Assembly: GCA_934096075.1 (NCBI GenBank)
Contig: CAKOLN010000003.1
Coordinates: forward strand, 1-64,000
DNA from: an uncultured Bacilli bacterium
Lineage (GTDB): Bacteria; Bacillota_I; Bacilli_A; RF39; UBA660
DNA: 64,000 bases
Reading direction: 5' to 3'
This document shows, one piece after another, positions 16,921 to 26,194 of the stretch (the stretch's first letter is position 1; the number at the start of each line of letters is the position of its first letter). The notes beneath the pieces are model-generated. The model was not told where the DNA came from and made no database searches. It saw only the letters and a list, made by a program, of their open reading frames with translations. The translations under genes and the position numbers were made by a program.

Positions 16921-18908
16921 TTCATAAAAATATTATTTTTACTTGTTTCATTGTAATTAGGTTCAGTTCCTTTAATAAAATAAAGTAAATCTTTAGTTGA
17001 CAAATCAGTAGTGCTTCCACTAATAGGATTAACAAAAGTTCCAGTTACGCCATTTGGAATACTATACCAATTATCATCTTTTCCATTTAAATAAGCCTCA
17101 ATTGACCTAGCCCATATTTTTTTAGTAATTTTAGAAGAAATATCGTCCACACTTTTATTATCATCAAAACCATTCCATACCATTACCAACGCATCTGGAT
17201 TATATCCCACTACCCAAAAATCAGTCGCAGTACTTCCTGATTTAACAGCATATTTTTTACTTAACATCCCACTAATACTTAACATAGTTGGAGAAGTATA
17301 ATCAATATAATCATAATTGTATGTATTACTCATCATTTCATTTAAAATAAAAGTCATTCTTTTATCTAAAACTTGCTCTTCTTCATAATTATTTTCATAT
17401 AAAACATTACCATCTAAATCAGTAACTTTTTTAATAAAAACAGGTCTATTCTTAATTCCTTCATTAGCCAAAGTATTAAATGCATTGGAATAATCTAACA
17501 TACTAATTTCAGTAGTACCTAAACTTAGAGAAACATTGCTCGACAAACTTGTATTAATTCCCATTCTCTTACCCACATTTTTTAAATTTTTAGGGCCTAA
17601 AAACAAATTAGTTTTAACTGCATAAATATTATCAGAAAGAGCAATAGCTTCAGCCATTGTGATCTCTTTATTAGCGTAGTTGTCTGCATAATTGCTTGGT
17701 GTATATGTTTGATTCTTATCAATAACAAATGTAGTTTTTTCACTCATAAAAGTTGAAACGGGTGTCATACCATTTTCTAAAGCTGAATAATAAAGAATAG
17801 GTTTAAAAGTTGAACCAACCTGCCTTTTAGCTTGAGTAACCCTATTAAATTCACTTTCATTATAGTTTTTTCCACCCACTAATGCAACAACATTACCAGT
17901 CTTTGGTTCTCTTACCATAACCCCTACCTGCAAATCTCCACTATCCTTCATTTCTTCTTCTATTATATTATCTATATTCTTTTGAGTTTCTATATCTAAA
18001 TTCGTATAAATCTTAATTCCCCCTACTTCGATTAATGATTTAGGAATTTCACTAATACTCTCCAACTCTTCCAACACTGCATCCTTATAATATAAAGAAC
18101 TAACGACATAATTATTAGCTTTAACTCCATAGAAACTTAATTCTTCATTATATGCTTTATCTCTTTCTTCTTTATTTATATAGCCATTATTTAACATACT
18201 ATCTAAAACAACTTTCTGTCTTTTTTTTGCATTATCATAATAATATTTAGGATTATAATATGTTGGATTCTTAGGTATTCCCACTATAATACTAGCTTCA
18301 GCTAAACTTAAATCACTAGCATGTTTATTAAAATAATACAAACTAGCATCTTCTATTCCGTAATTTCCAGAACCAAAATTAATTGTATTCAAATATCCTT
18401 CTAAAATTTCATCTTTCGTATAATGTACTTCAAGTTCAAAAGTTAAATATGCTTCATCTATCTTTCTTTCCCATGTTTTATCAAAAGACAAAAATAAATT
18501 TTTAATATATTGCTGACTAATAGTTGAAGCACCTTGGTCTAAATTTCCAGTCTTAATATCGTGATATAATGCTTTAGCAATTCTTAAAAAATCAAATCCA
18601 TTATGACTATAAAAATTTTTATCTTCAGTAGCAACAATCCCTTCAATAGCGTATTTACTAATCTTATCTAAACTAACCCAGTTTGTATTAGAACTATTCG
18701 AATAAAACTCATTCTCATCCTTATCATACATAACAATTCTATTAGCGCTTCTAATATCTATTTTAGGTGTAATATAAGCATACAAATAAAATCCCATAAG
18801 CACTATGAAAGAAACAATAACTACAAAAGTGAATATTTTCCAAGCCATATACAATTTTTTCATATTAATATTATTTGATAAAAATTTAAAAATATAAGCA
18901 AAAACCAT
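16905..18908 (-). CDS. Class A penicillin-binding protein (PBP1A type)
   Basis: Bifunctional peptidoglycan synthase anchored in the membrane. One N-terminal membrane segment (about residues 25-48) is followed by a GT51 glycosyltransferase domain with EDKNFYSHNGFD and GASTISQQYIKN. The transpeptidase domain has SxxK as GSTFKP, SxN as SDN, and a KSG in place of KTG in YAVKSGSTATDFW. Length is 667 residues. No good ribosome site precedes the ATG at 18908; ATG codons 16 and 21 residues later (MKKLYMAWKIF) are alternatives. It runs against its neighbours, alone between noc and rpoE. Confidence 0.93.
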   Translation of the reverse strand: MVFAYIFKFLSNNINMKKLYMAWKIFTFVVIVSFIVLMGFYLYAYITPKIDIRSANRIVMYDKDENEFYSNSSNTNWVSLDKISKYAIEGIVATEDKNFYSHNGFDFLRIAKALYHDIKTGNLDQGASTISQQYIKNLFLSFDKTWERKIDEAYLTFELEVHYTKDEILEGYLNTINFGSGNYGIEDASLYYFNKHASDLSLAEASIIVGIPKNPTYYNPKYYYDNAKKRQKVVLDSMLNNGYINKEERDKAYNEELSFYGVKANNYVVSSLYYKDAVLEELESISEIPKSLIEVGGIKIYTNLDIETQKNIDNIIEEEMKDSGDLQVGVMVREPKTGNVVALVGGKNYNESEFNRVTQAKRQVGSTFKPILYYSALENGMTPVSTFMSEKTTFVIDKNQTYTPSNYADNYANKEITMAEAIALSDNIYAVKTNLFLGPKNLKNVGKRMGINTSLSSNVSLSLGTTEISMLDYSNAFNTLANEGIKNRPVFIKKVTDLDGNVLYENNYEEEQVLDKRMTFILNEMMSNTYNYDYIDYTSPTMLSISGMLSKKYAVKSGSTATDFWVVGYNPDALVMVWNGFDDNKSVDDISSKITKKIWARSIEAYLNGKDDNWYSIPNGVTGTFVNPISGSTTDLSTKDLLYFIKGTEPNYNETSKNNIFMKEKTP

Positions 18909-18958
18909 GATTAATATGTAAATTTTATGAATATAATAAAAAAGATTAATAAAATGAC

Positions 18959-18986
18959 TTGATTTTATACAAAATATAAGTATAAT
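18959..18986 (+). promoter_or_regulatory. Promoter for rpoE
   Basis: TTGATT (18959-18964), 16 bases, TATAAT (18981-18986), upstream of rpoE. Confidence 0.6.
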
Positions 18987-19013
18987 TTTATTGGAAAAGC
19001 GATGGTGAAAAAA

Positions 19014-19454
19014 ATGAAATTAAAAACAATAACTGAAGAAGAAATAGAAACTATGTCATTTGATGACTTAGCATATGTAATCTTAAAAGAAAAAGGAAAA
19101 AAGATGAAGATTAGTGAAATCTTCCAAATTATATGTGAATTGCAAAATTTAGGTGAATCAGCATATGAATCACAAATAGCAGATTTTTTTACATTACTTG
19201 CAACTGAAAAAAGATTTATTCAACTAGACAAGGGATTCTGGGATTTAAGGGAAAATCATACATCTAAAATTGATTTAGATGAAGTAGAAGATGATGAAGA
19301 TGATGTAGAAGAAACAGAAGAAGAAATTCCAGTAACTACTGATGAAACAGATGACATGTTTATTGATGAAACAAAAGAATCAGATGATGATGAAGTAGAA
19401 GATGAATACAAAGACTTAGTAGTAGTTGATGAAGAAAATGAAGCTGACCTTTAG
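19014..19454 (+). CDS. rpoE: RNA polymerase delta subunit
   Basis: Delta is a Gram-positive RNA polymerase subunit that speeds recycling and displaces RNA. The N-terminal winged-helix (HARE-HTH) domain covers about residues 1-85, with MSFDDLAYVILKEKGKKMK and FIQLDKGFWDLRE. The C-terminal half is almost entirely Asp/Glu, as is typical. The ATG at 19014 is chosen because GGTGA lies just upstream; an ATG twelve bases earlier is possible. About 146 residues. It stands alone before prfA. Confidence 0.93.
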   Translation: MKLKTITEEEIETMSFDDLAYVILKEKGKKMKISEIFQIICELQNLGESAYESQIADFFTLLATEKRFIQLDKGFWDLRENHTSKIDLDEVEDDEDDVEETEEEIPVTTDETDDMFIDETKESDDDEVEDEYKDLVVVDEENEADL

Positions 19455-19504
19455 CTTACTATTTTAAATATAATTATGTTAAAATAGAAATGAAAGGTGA
19501 AAAA

Positions 19505-20569
19505 ATGAAAGAAAGATTAGAATTAATAGAAGAAAGATATAATTATTTGACTGAAGAATTAATGAAACCAGAAGTCTTTAATGATTTCAAAAAAATGAAA
19601 GAATTAAATAAAGAAAAAAGTTCATTAGAAGAAACAGTAAATGTTTCGAAAAAATATACTCAAGTTCTTGAAGATTTAGAAGCAGCACATGAAATGACAC
19701 ATGATCCTGAACTAGCAGATTTTGCACATGAAGAAATAGAAAGATTGAATGGAGAAAAAAAAGAACTAGAAGATAAAATAACAATTTTATTACTACCAAA
19801 AGATCCAAATGATGACAAAAATGTTATTATGGAAATAAGAGGAGCAGCTGGTGGTGATGAAGGAAACATATTCGCAGGAGATTTATTTAGAATGTATTCT
19901 AAATATGCTGAAAAAATGGGATGGAAATTAGAAATAACTAATGAGGTTCCAGGAGAATCAGGTGGTTATGCAGGAATAGAATTTATGCTATCAGGTGATA
20001 ATGTTTATTCAAAATTAAAATTTGAAAGTGGTTCACACCGTGTTCAAAGAGTACCAGCAACAGAATCTCAAGGAAGAGTTCATACTTCTACTGCGACAGT
20101 CCTAGTAATGCCTGAAGCAGAAGATGTTGAAGTAGAATTAAATGAAAAAGACTTAAAAATAGATGTATGTCGTTCATCAGGCGCTGGGGGACAATGTGTA
20201 AATACTACTGACTCAGCTGTAAGAGTAACTCATATACCTACAGGTTTAATGGTTTATTGTCAAGTTGAAAGAAGTCAAATAAAAAATAAAGAAAAAGCAT
20301 TAACAATATTAAAATCCAGATTATATGATTTAAAACTAAAAGAACAAGAAGAAAAACTAGGAGCTGATAGAAAAACTAAAATAGGAACAGGAGATCGTTC
20401 TGAAAAAATAAGGACATATAACTATCCACAAAATAGATTAACTGACCATAGAATAAACTTTACTATAATGCACTTAGATAAAGTAATGGAAGGTAATTTA
20501 GATGAAGTAATAGAAGCTCTAATAACTGAAGACCAAAAATTGAAAATGGGTATACAAGATGAAAAATAA
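19505..20569 (+). CDS. prfA: Peptide chain release factor 1
   Basis: RF1 ends translation at UAA and UAG. The GGQ loop is present as SSGAGGQCVNTTDSAVR. The N-terminal helical domain, the HRVQRVPATESQGRVHTSTATV stretch (read in pieces) and the C-terminal DHRINFT are typical. Length is 354 residues. The start is the ATG with AGGTG seven bases upstream; an in-frame ATG 15 bases earlier is part of that site. The end overlaps prmC by 11 bases, fitting since PrmC methylates the GGQ glutamine. Confidence 0.97.
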   Translation: MKERLELIEERYNYLTEELMKPEVFNDFKKMKELNKEKSSLEETVNVSKKYTQVLEDLEAAHEMTHDPELADFAHEEIERLNGEKKELEDKITILLLPKDPNDDKNVIMEIRGAAGGDEGNIFAGDLFRMYSKYAEKMGWKLEITNEVPGESGGYAGIEFMLSGDNVYSKLKFESGSHRVQRVPATESQGRVHTSTATVLVMPEAEDVEVELNEKDLKIDVCRSSGAGGQCVNTTDSAVRVTHIPTGLMVYCQVERSQIKNKEKALTILKSRLYDLKLKEQEEKLGADRKTKIGTGDRSEKIRTYNYPQNRLTDHRINFTIMHLDKVMEGNLDEVIEALITEDQKLKMGIQDEK

Positions 20570-21299
20570 TATTTCCAAAAGAGAAATAGAAGAATTAAAA
20601 AGTATTAATGCTTATACAGAAGAAAACATAAAAAAATTAGAAAATAACTACCCGGTACAATATCTTATCGGGTATGTTAACTTTTATGGGTTAAAAATTA
20701 AAATAAATGAATCAACTTTAATACCAAGATATGAAACAGAATATCTAGTAGAAAAAACAATAAAATACATAAATAACTTTAAAATGATTTGTCCTAAAAT
20801 ACTAGACTTATGTACAGGATCTGGCGCTATAGGTCTTACTTTAAAACATGAAATACCATGTTCAGTAACTTTATCAGACATATCTACTGATGCACTAAAA
20901 GTAGCAACACAAAATTCAAAAGAATTAAATTTAGATGTTAATATAATAGAAAGTGATTTATTAAATAACATAAAAAAAGAGGAATACGATGTAATAATAA
21001 GTAATCCACCGTATGTAATGACCAATGAAATACTACCAGAAAGTGTATTATATGAACCAAAACTAGCACTATATAGTGGTTCAAAAGGTACTGATCACAT
21101 AGAAAAAATATTTAGCAATATAAAACCATACATGAAAGAAAAGTCTTTATTAGCACTTGAAATAAATGAAAAAAGTGAAAAAGATTTAACAAAACTAATT
21201 AATGAATACTTTAATGAAGAATACACCTATAGTTTTGAAAAAGATCTTGCAGGTAAAACAAGATATTTATTTGTATTTAAAAATTTGAATAAAAACTAA
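20559..21299 (+). CDS. prmC: Release factor glutamine methyltransferase PrmC
   Basis: PrmC methylates the GGQ glutamine of RF1 and RF2. The SAM-binding motif ILDLCTGSGAIGLTL is in the middle, and the catalytic NPPYV motif follows. The upstream IPRYETEYLVE patch is also conserved. It is short (246 residues against about 280), with a reduced N-terminal helical domain. It overlaps prfA and is followed by spoIIR, the same neighbourhood as in B. subtilis. Confidence 0.95.
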   Translation: MKNNISKREIEELKSINAYTEENIKKLENNYPVQYLIGYVNFYGLKIKINESTLIPRYETEYLVEKTIKYINNFKMICPKILDLCTGSGAIGLTLKHEIPCSVTLSDISTDALKVATQNSKELNLDVNIIESDLLNNIKKEEYDVIISNPPYVMTNEILPESVLYEPKLALYSGSKGTDHIEKIFSNIKPYMKEKSLLALEINEKSEKDLTKLINEYFNEEYTYSFEKDLAGKTRYLFVFKNLNKN

Positions 21300-21306
21300 T
21301 TAAAGG

Positions 21307-21337
21307 CACCAATATACTTACGAAAGGTTGGTGTTTT
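21307..21337 (+). terminator. Hairpin between prmC and spoIIR
   Basis: CACCAA (21307-21312) pairs with TTGGTG (21328-21333), followed by T4. It can act as a terminator for prmC. It also hides the GGTG that would serve as the spoIIR ribosome site. Confidence 0.55.
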
Positions 21338-21340
21338 ATT

Positions 21341-21862
21341 ATAAAAAAAATACTATTAATCATACTAGCGCTTATAACAATATTTGAATTAAAAAATCAC
21401 ACAAATGAATATGTTATCATACCAAAGGAATCTATAAGATTTAGAATCATACCCAACAGTAACACATTAGAAGACATAACAATGAAAGAAAAAGTAAAAA
21501 CCGAAATAACGGATGTAATTTCAAACATAGAAACAACAACAGACATCAAAGAAACTAGAAAAAAGATAACAGAAAGCATACCAACAATAGAAAATAAAAT
21601 AAATAATTTATTTGAAAAAGAAAACTATAATCAAACATTTAAAATAAATTATGGAATTAATCACTTTCCAGAAAAAATATATAAAAATGTGAAATATCAA
21701 GAAGGAGACTATGAATCAATGGTTATAGAAATTGGCGAAGCTAAAGGAGACAACTATTGGTGTGTGCTATTTCCTCCACTATGTATGATAGATGCAGAAG
21801 AATCAGACGATGTAGAATACTCTTTCTTTATAAGTGAAATAATTAATAAATACTTTAAATAG
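21341..21862 (+). CDS. spoIIR: Stage II sporulation protein R with a non-standard start codon
   Basis: SpoIIR is secreted from the forespore and triggers SpoIIGA to activate sigma-E in the mother cell. Family features are IRFRIIPNSN near the N-terminus and the signature YWCVLFPPLCMID near the C-terminus. The first ATG (21482) would cut off the signal peptide and the conserved IRFRI strand. The open frame upstream encodes a signal-like KKILLIILALITIF with no ATG, GTG or TTG in front of it. The best placed start is ATA at 21341, seven bases after GGTG; ATT at 21338 is next. About 173 residues, normal for SpoIIR. The ATA may be a mutated ATG, a true rare start, or a sequencing error. Confidence 0.85.
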   Translation: MKKILLIILALITIFELKNHTNEYVIIPKESIRFRIIPNSNTLEDITMKEKVKTEITDVISNIETTTDIKETRKKITESIPTIENKINNLFEKENYNQTFKINYGINHFPEKIYKNVKYQEGDYESMVIEIGEAKGDNYWCVLFPPLCMIDAEESDDVEYSFFISEIINKYFK

Positions 21863-21903
21863 AATAATATTTAATAATCTTAATATACTTTACTAGGTGA
21901 CTT

Positions 21904-22434
21904 ATGGAAATAATAACATTAATAATTATAGGACTATCACTTAGTATAGATGCATTTAGTCTTTCCTTGGCCTATGGCTTACTAAATATACCAAAAAAAA
22001 CTATAATATCTACGTCTATAACAGTAGGTATTTTTCACTTTATAATGCCTATTTTAGGAATGCTACTAGGTAACATCATAACCGATACACTTAATCTTGA
22101 TAGTAAATATATCTTACTAACAATTTTAATTTTAATACTAATAGAAATGATAAAATCATTAAAAGAAGAAAACAAGGAACATGAGCTCAACATCATAAAC
22201 ATATTAATATTTGCATTTTTGGTATCATTTGATTCCTTCACACTAGGTATAGGAATAAAATATATAACAAGTAACATATTTCTTGCATCTATAGTTTTTA
22301 TGATACTATCTTCTCTATTTACTTTTTTAGGATTCATACTAGGTAAATACTTAACTAAAAAAGCAACCTATAAAATAAAACTAATAGGAATTATACTTTT
22401 ACTAGTAGTAATAATGTACTTTTTGTGTAAATAA
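21904..22434 (+). CDS. MntP/YtaF-family membrane protein (probable manganese exporter)
   Basis: A six-segment membrane protein of 176 residues made of two similar halves, each with an acidic residue in a membrane helix: SIDAFSLSLAYGL and SFDSFTLGIGI. This is the pattern of MntP manganese exporters. The relative YtaF is made during sporulation, so with spoIIR upstream a sporulation role is possible. In B. subtilis a member (YwlD) also lies just after spoIIR. AGGTGA precedes the ATG. Confidence 0.8.
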   Translation: MEIITLIIIGLSLSIDAFSLSLAYGLLNIPKKTIISTSITVGIFHFIMPILGMLLGNIITDTLNLDSKYILLTILILILIEMIKSLKEENKEHELNIINILIFAFLVSFDSFTLGIGIKYITSNIFLASIVFMILSSLFTFLGFILGKYLTKKATYKIKLIGIILLLVVIMYFLCK

Positions 22435-22504
22435 ATGTTAAATCAATTGACTTTTACAATCAATAAGTCTTATAGTAGAATTAGATAACTTTAAGGAGGA
22501 AACT

Positions 22505-23755
22505 ATGCCTAAACTTAAAATACAAGGTGGAAACACCCTAAGTGGAACGATTGAAATAAGCGGTGCAAAAAATAGTGCTGTTGCATTATTACCAGCTGCC
22601 TTACTATGCAAAACACATAGTAAAATTTTAAAAGTACCAAAAATAAGAGATATAGAATATCTTTTAAAAATAATCGAAGTTTTAAATTGTACATATGAAA
22701 TTAAAGAAAATGAAATTGAAATAAATACTACAAATTTAAAAAATGCACCAATTCCAGAAAATCTATCAGAACAAATGAGAGCATCTTATTATTTCATGGG
22801 AACCCTACTAGCAAGATTTAAACATGTAGAAATATCCTTTCCGGGAGGATGCAATATTGGAGCAAGACCAATAGATCAACACATAAAAGGATTTGAAGCA
22901 TTAGGAGCCCATGTAGAAATAAAGAAAAATAAATACACTATAACCGCAGAAAAACTAATTGGAACAAGAATATATCTTGACTTTGCTTCTGTAGGTGCAA
23001 CTATAAATCTAATGCTTGCTTCTTCATGCGCCGAGGGAGAAACTATAATTGAAAATGCTGCTCGTGAACCAGAAATAGTAAATGTAGCTTCATTCCTAAT
23101 ATCAATGGGTGTAAAAATAACTGGAGCCGGTACAAGTACAATAATAATTGAAGGTAACAAAAACTTAGATAACGGAATAACTGAAGTATTCCCTGACAGA
23201 ATAGAAGCTGCCACATATGTAATCCTTGGTTCATTAATTGGAGAAAATTTAAAAATAACAGGACTAATAAAAGATCATATAAATGCTGTCTTAATAAAAC
23301 TAAAAGATACTGGAGTAAATTTAATAGAAAGCGATAATGAAGTAATAGTATCAAAATGTAATAATCTAAAATCAACTAACTTAAAAACTCAAGTATATCC
23401 AGGATTTCCAACTGATGCACAACAACCATTTACTGTATTATTAACTCAAGCAGAAGGAATAAGCAAAATAACAGAAACAATATATGAATCAAGATTTGTA
23501 AGCGCCGGTTTATTAAATGAAATGGGAGCAAATACAAATGCTGTTGAAAATGTATTGACAATAACAGGTCCAACAAAATTAAAAGGAGCAAACCTAACAA
23601 TACCAGACTTAAGAGGCGGAGCAGCCCTTCTACTGGGTGGTTTAATAGCCGAAGGAACAACTATACTAGACAACATATCTCTAATACTTAGAGGCTATGA
23701 AGATGTTGTAGAAAAACTTCAAAAAGTTGGTGCTAAAATTGAAATAATCGAGTAA
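22505..23755 (+). CDS. murA: UDP-N-acetylglucosamine 1-carboxyvinyltransferase MurA
   Basis: MurA transfers enolpyruvate from PEP to UDP-GlcNAc, the first committed step of peptidoglycan synthesis. The repeated inside-out barrel fold shows KNSAVALLPAALL at the start. The catalytic cysteine lies in GGCNIGARP, so the fosfomycin target residue is intact. A later LRGGAALLLGGLIAEG is typical. Length is 416 residues. A strong TTAAGGAGG precedes the ATG, and a TTGACT/TATAGT-type promoter lies in 22448-22477. Confidence 0.96.
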   Translation: MPKLKIQGGNTLSGTIEISGAKNSAVALLPAALLCKTHSKILKVPKIRDIEYLLKIIEVLNCTYEIKENEIEINTTNLKNAPIPENLSEQMRASYYFMGTLLARFKHVEISFPGGCNIGARPIDQHIKGFEALGAHVEIKKNKYTITAEKLIGTRIYLDFASVGATINLMLASSCAEGETIIENAAREPEIVNVASFLISMGVKITGAGTSTIIIEGNKNLDNGITEVFPDRIEAATYVILGSLIGENLKITGLIKDHINAVLIKLKDTGVNLIESDNEVIVSKCNNLKSTNLKTQVYPGFPTDAQQPFTVLLTQAEGISKITETIYESRFVSAGLLNEMGANTNAVENVLTITGPTKLKGANLTIPDLRGGAALLLGGLIAEGTTILDNISLILRGYEDVVEKLQKVGAKIEIIE

Positions 23756-23775
23756 AATATTATGAGGAAACCAAT

Positions 23776-24492
23776 ATGAAAAAGAAAATACTCATAATAT
23801 TTTTTCTTACCCTAATACCACTATACTTAATTTATAGATTTAATCATAAAGAAACATATATTTACTTAGCTATAGGAGATGAACTCGCTAAAGGACACAC
23901 ACCTTTCAATACTTATGGAGAAAGTTACACAGACTATTTATTTACTTATTTAAAAACAAAAAATACAAATGCTGAAATAAATAAAAAATACATAGATGAA
24001 GATATGAGAATAACTGACTTGATAAAATCACTAAAAAATATAGAAGAAAACTCATTAACTCAAGATATAAAAAAGTCTGATATAATAACAATATCAATAG
24101 GTAGTGAAGAAATATTTAACAAATTAAAAACCAACTACACAATATATAAAACCAATCCAACTTTATTTAATAAATACATAGACACTTTATTTATAAATCT
24201 AACTGAATTACTAAAAGAAATGACAAAATATACAAATAAACCAATTTACATAATAGGATACTATAGCCCAATAGAAATAACTGAAGAAAACAACACTTTA
24301 ATAAAAAGTATGTTTAACTACATAGATTTAAAATTTAAAGAACTAGAAAATATATATAATATAAAATACATAAATATATATGAAGGATTTAAAAACAATA
24401 AAACCTACTTACCTAACATAAATCACACATTTCCATCACTAGAAGGATACAATTACATTTCAAATGAAATAATAAAAAAACTAGAGAGTTAA
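23776..24492 (+). CDS. SGNH-like protein lacking its catalytic residues
   Basis: A 238-residue protein with an N-terminal membrane anchor (residues 4-20) and the outline of a GDSL/SGNH hydrolase, closest to the YpmR type. Every catalytic block is changed. The nucleophile motif GDSL reads GDEL (34-37). The GxND block reads GSEE (109-112). The final DxxHP block reads NHTFPS (216-221), with neither the Asp nor the His. It is therefore probably a binding or structural protein, not an esterase. It follows murA by 20 bases and shares its operon. A distant family I do not recognise is possible. Confidence 0.65.
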   Translation: MKKKILIIFFLTLIPLYLIYRFNHKETYIYLAIGDELAKGHTPFNTYGESYTDYLFTYLKTKNTNAEINKKYIDEDMRITDLIKSLKNIEENSLTQDIKKSDIITISIGSEEIFNKLKTNYTIYKTNPTLFNKYIDTLFINLTELLKEMTKYTNKPIYIIGYYSPIEITEENNTLIKSMFNYIDLKFKELENIYNIKYINIYEGFKNNKTYLPNINHTFPSLEGYNYISNEIIKKLES

Positions 24493-24510
24493 CTTTTTAA
24501 ATAACTCTCT
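24483..24510. terminator. Bidirectional terminator between the SGNH gene and prfB
   Basis: AGAGAGTTA (24483-24491) and TAACTCTCT (24502-24510) form a nine-base stem spanning both stop codons of the convergent genes. The loop is T/A-rich and the flanks are A/T runs. Confidence 0.65.
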
Positions 24511-25569
24511 ATTAATTTATCTAAATCCCCATCAAGTACACCATTAACATTACTTGTTTCATAATTAGTTCTTAAATCTTTTACTAGACTATAAGGACAC
24601 ATTACATAATTTCTTATTTGACTACCAAAATTAACATCCATAATACTACCCTTCAAATCGTTAATTTTCTTATCTAAACTTTCTTTTTCTAACAAATATA
24701 ACTTACTTTTTAAAATATCCATAGCCTTTTCTTTATTCTTAATTTGACTTCTTTCATTTTGACAAGTAACAACAATACCTGTAGGAAGATGAGTAATTCT
24801 AACCGCTGAATCTGTTGTATTAACACTTTGTCCACCAGCTCCACTACTTCTATAAACATCAATTTTTAAATCTTCCTCTTTAATTTCTATATTAATATTA
24901 GAATTAATCTCAGGAGTAACTAAAACAGATGCAAAAGAAGTATGCCTTCTTTTATTAGAATCAAAAGGACTAATTCTAACTAAACGATGAACACCAGTTT
25001 CACCTTTAAGTAAACCAAAAGCATTTAAGTGTTTAACCAAAATCAAGCAACCTTTAATTCCTACTTCCTCTCCTTCTTGTTCACTTAATATTTCATACTT
25101 AAATCCTTTTTTATCAAAATATCTTAAATACATTCTTTTAATCATATTAGCCCAGTCATTACTCTCAGTACCACCTGCACCACTATGAATTTCAACTAAA
25201 GCATTATTTTTGTCATACTCACCACTAAGTAAAACATCAATTTTTAAATTTTCTAAATTTTTATTAATACTTTCTAAATCGCTTTCTATAATAACTAAAT
25301 CTTCATTAGATAAACCCATTTCTAAAAGTTCCAAATCATCACTAATCATTTTCAAAGTACTATTATATACTTCCAAACTACTTTTTAAACTAGATAACTC
25401 ACTAAGAATTTCACTACTATTAGAATTACTCCAAAAGTTTTCATCATTAGTAATTTTATCAAGTTCCTCTATTCTATTAATTTTATTATCTAAGTCAAAG
25501 TGACCCCCTAAAAGATTCTAATTCACTTAATAACTTTTCTAATTCTAACTTAATTGTCTTTTCTTCCAT
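24489..25569 (-). CDS. prfB: Peptide chain release factor 2 (programmed +1 frameshift)
   Basis: RF2 ends translation at UGA and UAA. The gene is in two frames. A 24-codon first part starts at 25569 (MEEKTIKLEL, with AGGGGAAG upstream) and ends at CTT TGA. A +1 shift on CTT continues in the second frame with DLDNKINRIEELD. The main frame carries the GGQ loop SSGAGGQSVNTTDSAVR. The shift works as autoregulation: low RF2 stalls at UGA and favours frameshifting. The start overlaps pduL by 20 bases. This is a functional gene, not a frameshifted pseudogene. Confidence 0.95.
25495..25509 (-). promoter_or_regulatory. prfB programmed frameshift signal
   Basis: On the minus strand this reads AGGGGG TCA CTT TGA followed by C. 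It has the internal Shine-Dalgarno-like AGGGGG, a three-base spacer, the slippery CTT and an in-frame UGA with C after it, matching the classic RF2 recoding site. Confidence 0.95.
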
Positions 25570-26125
25570 ACACTTCCCCTACACTTTCATTATTGACTAA
25601 AAATGCATTAGCTTCATCAGTATCTAAATGTAATTCTAATTTAAAATTGTCTTTAATCCTAATCTTAACATTCTCTAAAATACCAGCTCTTTCACCATCT
25701 ATTTTAACACTAACTACATCTCCATTTTTGTATCCTAACTCAGTAGCTTCTTTAGTTCCCATATGAATATGTCTATGTGCTAAAATACAACAATTATCTA
25801 CTTTTACACTACCCATTTCACTTTCTAAAACAACACTCTCAGAATTATCTAAATCCCCACTAATTCTAACTGGAGGATTAATTCCTAATTTATAAGCATC
25901 AGTTCTTGATATCTCAACTTGAGTTCTATCTCTTAAAGGCCCAATAATTCTAACATCAGATAATACTCCTTTATTGGTTTTAATACTCACAGTCAAAGTA
26001 GATGCAAACTCTCCTTCCTGACTTAAATTTCTTAAAACACTTAACTCAGTACTACCAAACAATTCATCAAAATCCTTTTTACATAAATGAATATGTCTAT
26101 TACTTACCCCAATCTTTATTTTCAT
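25550..26125 (-). CDS. pduL: PduL-type phosphate acyltransferase
   Basis: PduL interconverts acyl-CoA and acyl phosphate. The two histidine-rich zinc motifs are visible as SNRHIHL (8-14) and AHRHIHM (about 117-123), with LHLDTDEANA near the C-terminus. Length is 191 residues. No microcompartment genes are nearby and no encapsulation peptide is obvious, so it is more likely the housekeeping phosphotransacetylase that feeds acetate kinase. It is cotranscribed with prfB on the minus strand. Confidence 0.9.
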   Translation of the reverse strand: MKIKIGVSNRHIHLCKKDFDELFGSTELSVLRNLSQEGEFASTLTVSIKTNKGVLSDVRIIGPLRDRTQVEISRTDAYKLGINPPVRISGDLDNSESVVLESEMGSVKVDNCCILAHRHIHMGTKEATELGYKNGDVVSVKIDGERAGILENVKIRIKDNFKLELHLDTDEANAFLVNNESVGEVYGRKDN

Positions 26126-26194
26126 AAAACACCTCTAATTAATTATAACATATATTTTTTAATAATTCATATACTATAACGAGGTGAAAATTAA

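Noticed and set aside
24489..25376. prfB as a truncated or frameshifted pseudogene
   Set aside because: The upstream frame, the AGGGGG signal and CTT TGA C show a programmed frameshift, so the gene is intact.
25210..25503. A plus-strand open frame of 97 codons over the prfB 5' end
   Set aside because: It lies antisense to the frameshift region of prfB, has no ribosome site, and its Ser/Leu-rich translation is typical of a shadow frame in AT-rich DNA.
25550..26125. A bacterial microcompartment locus because of pduL
   Set aside because: No shell proteins or diol-use genes are nearby, and the protein has no obvious encapsulation extension.
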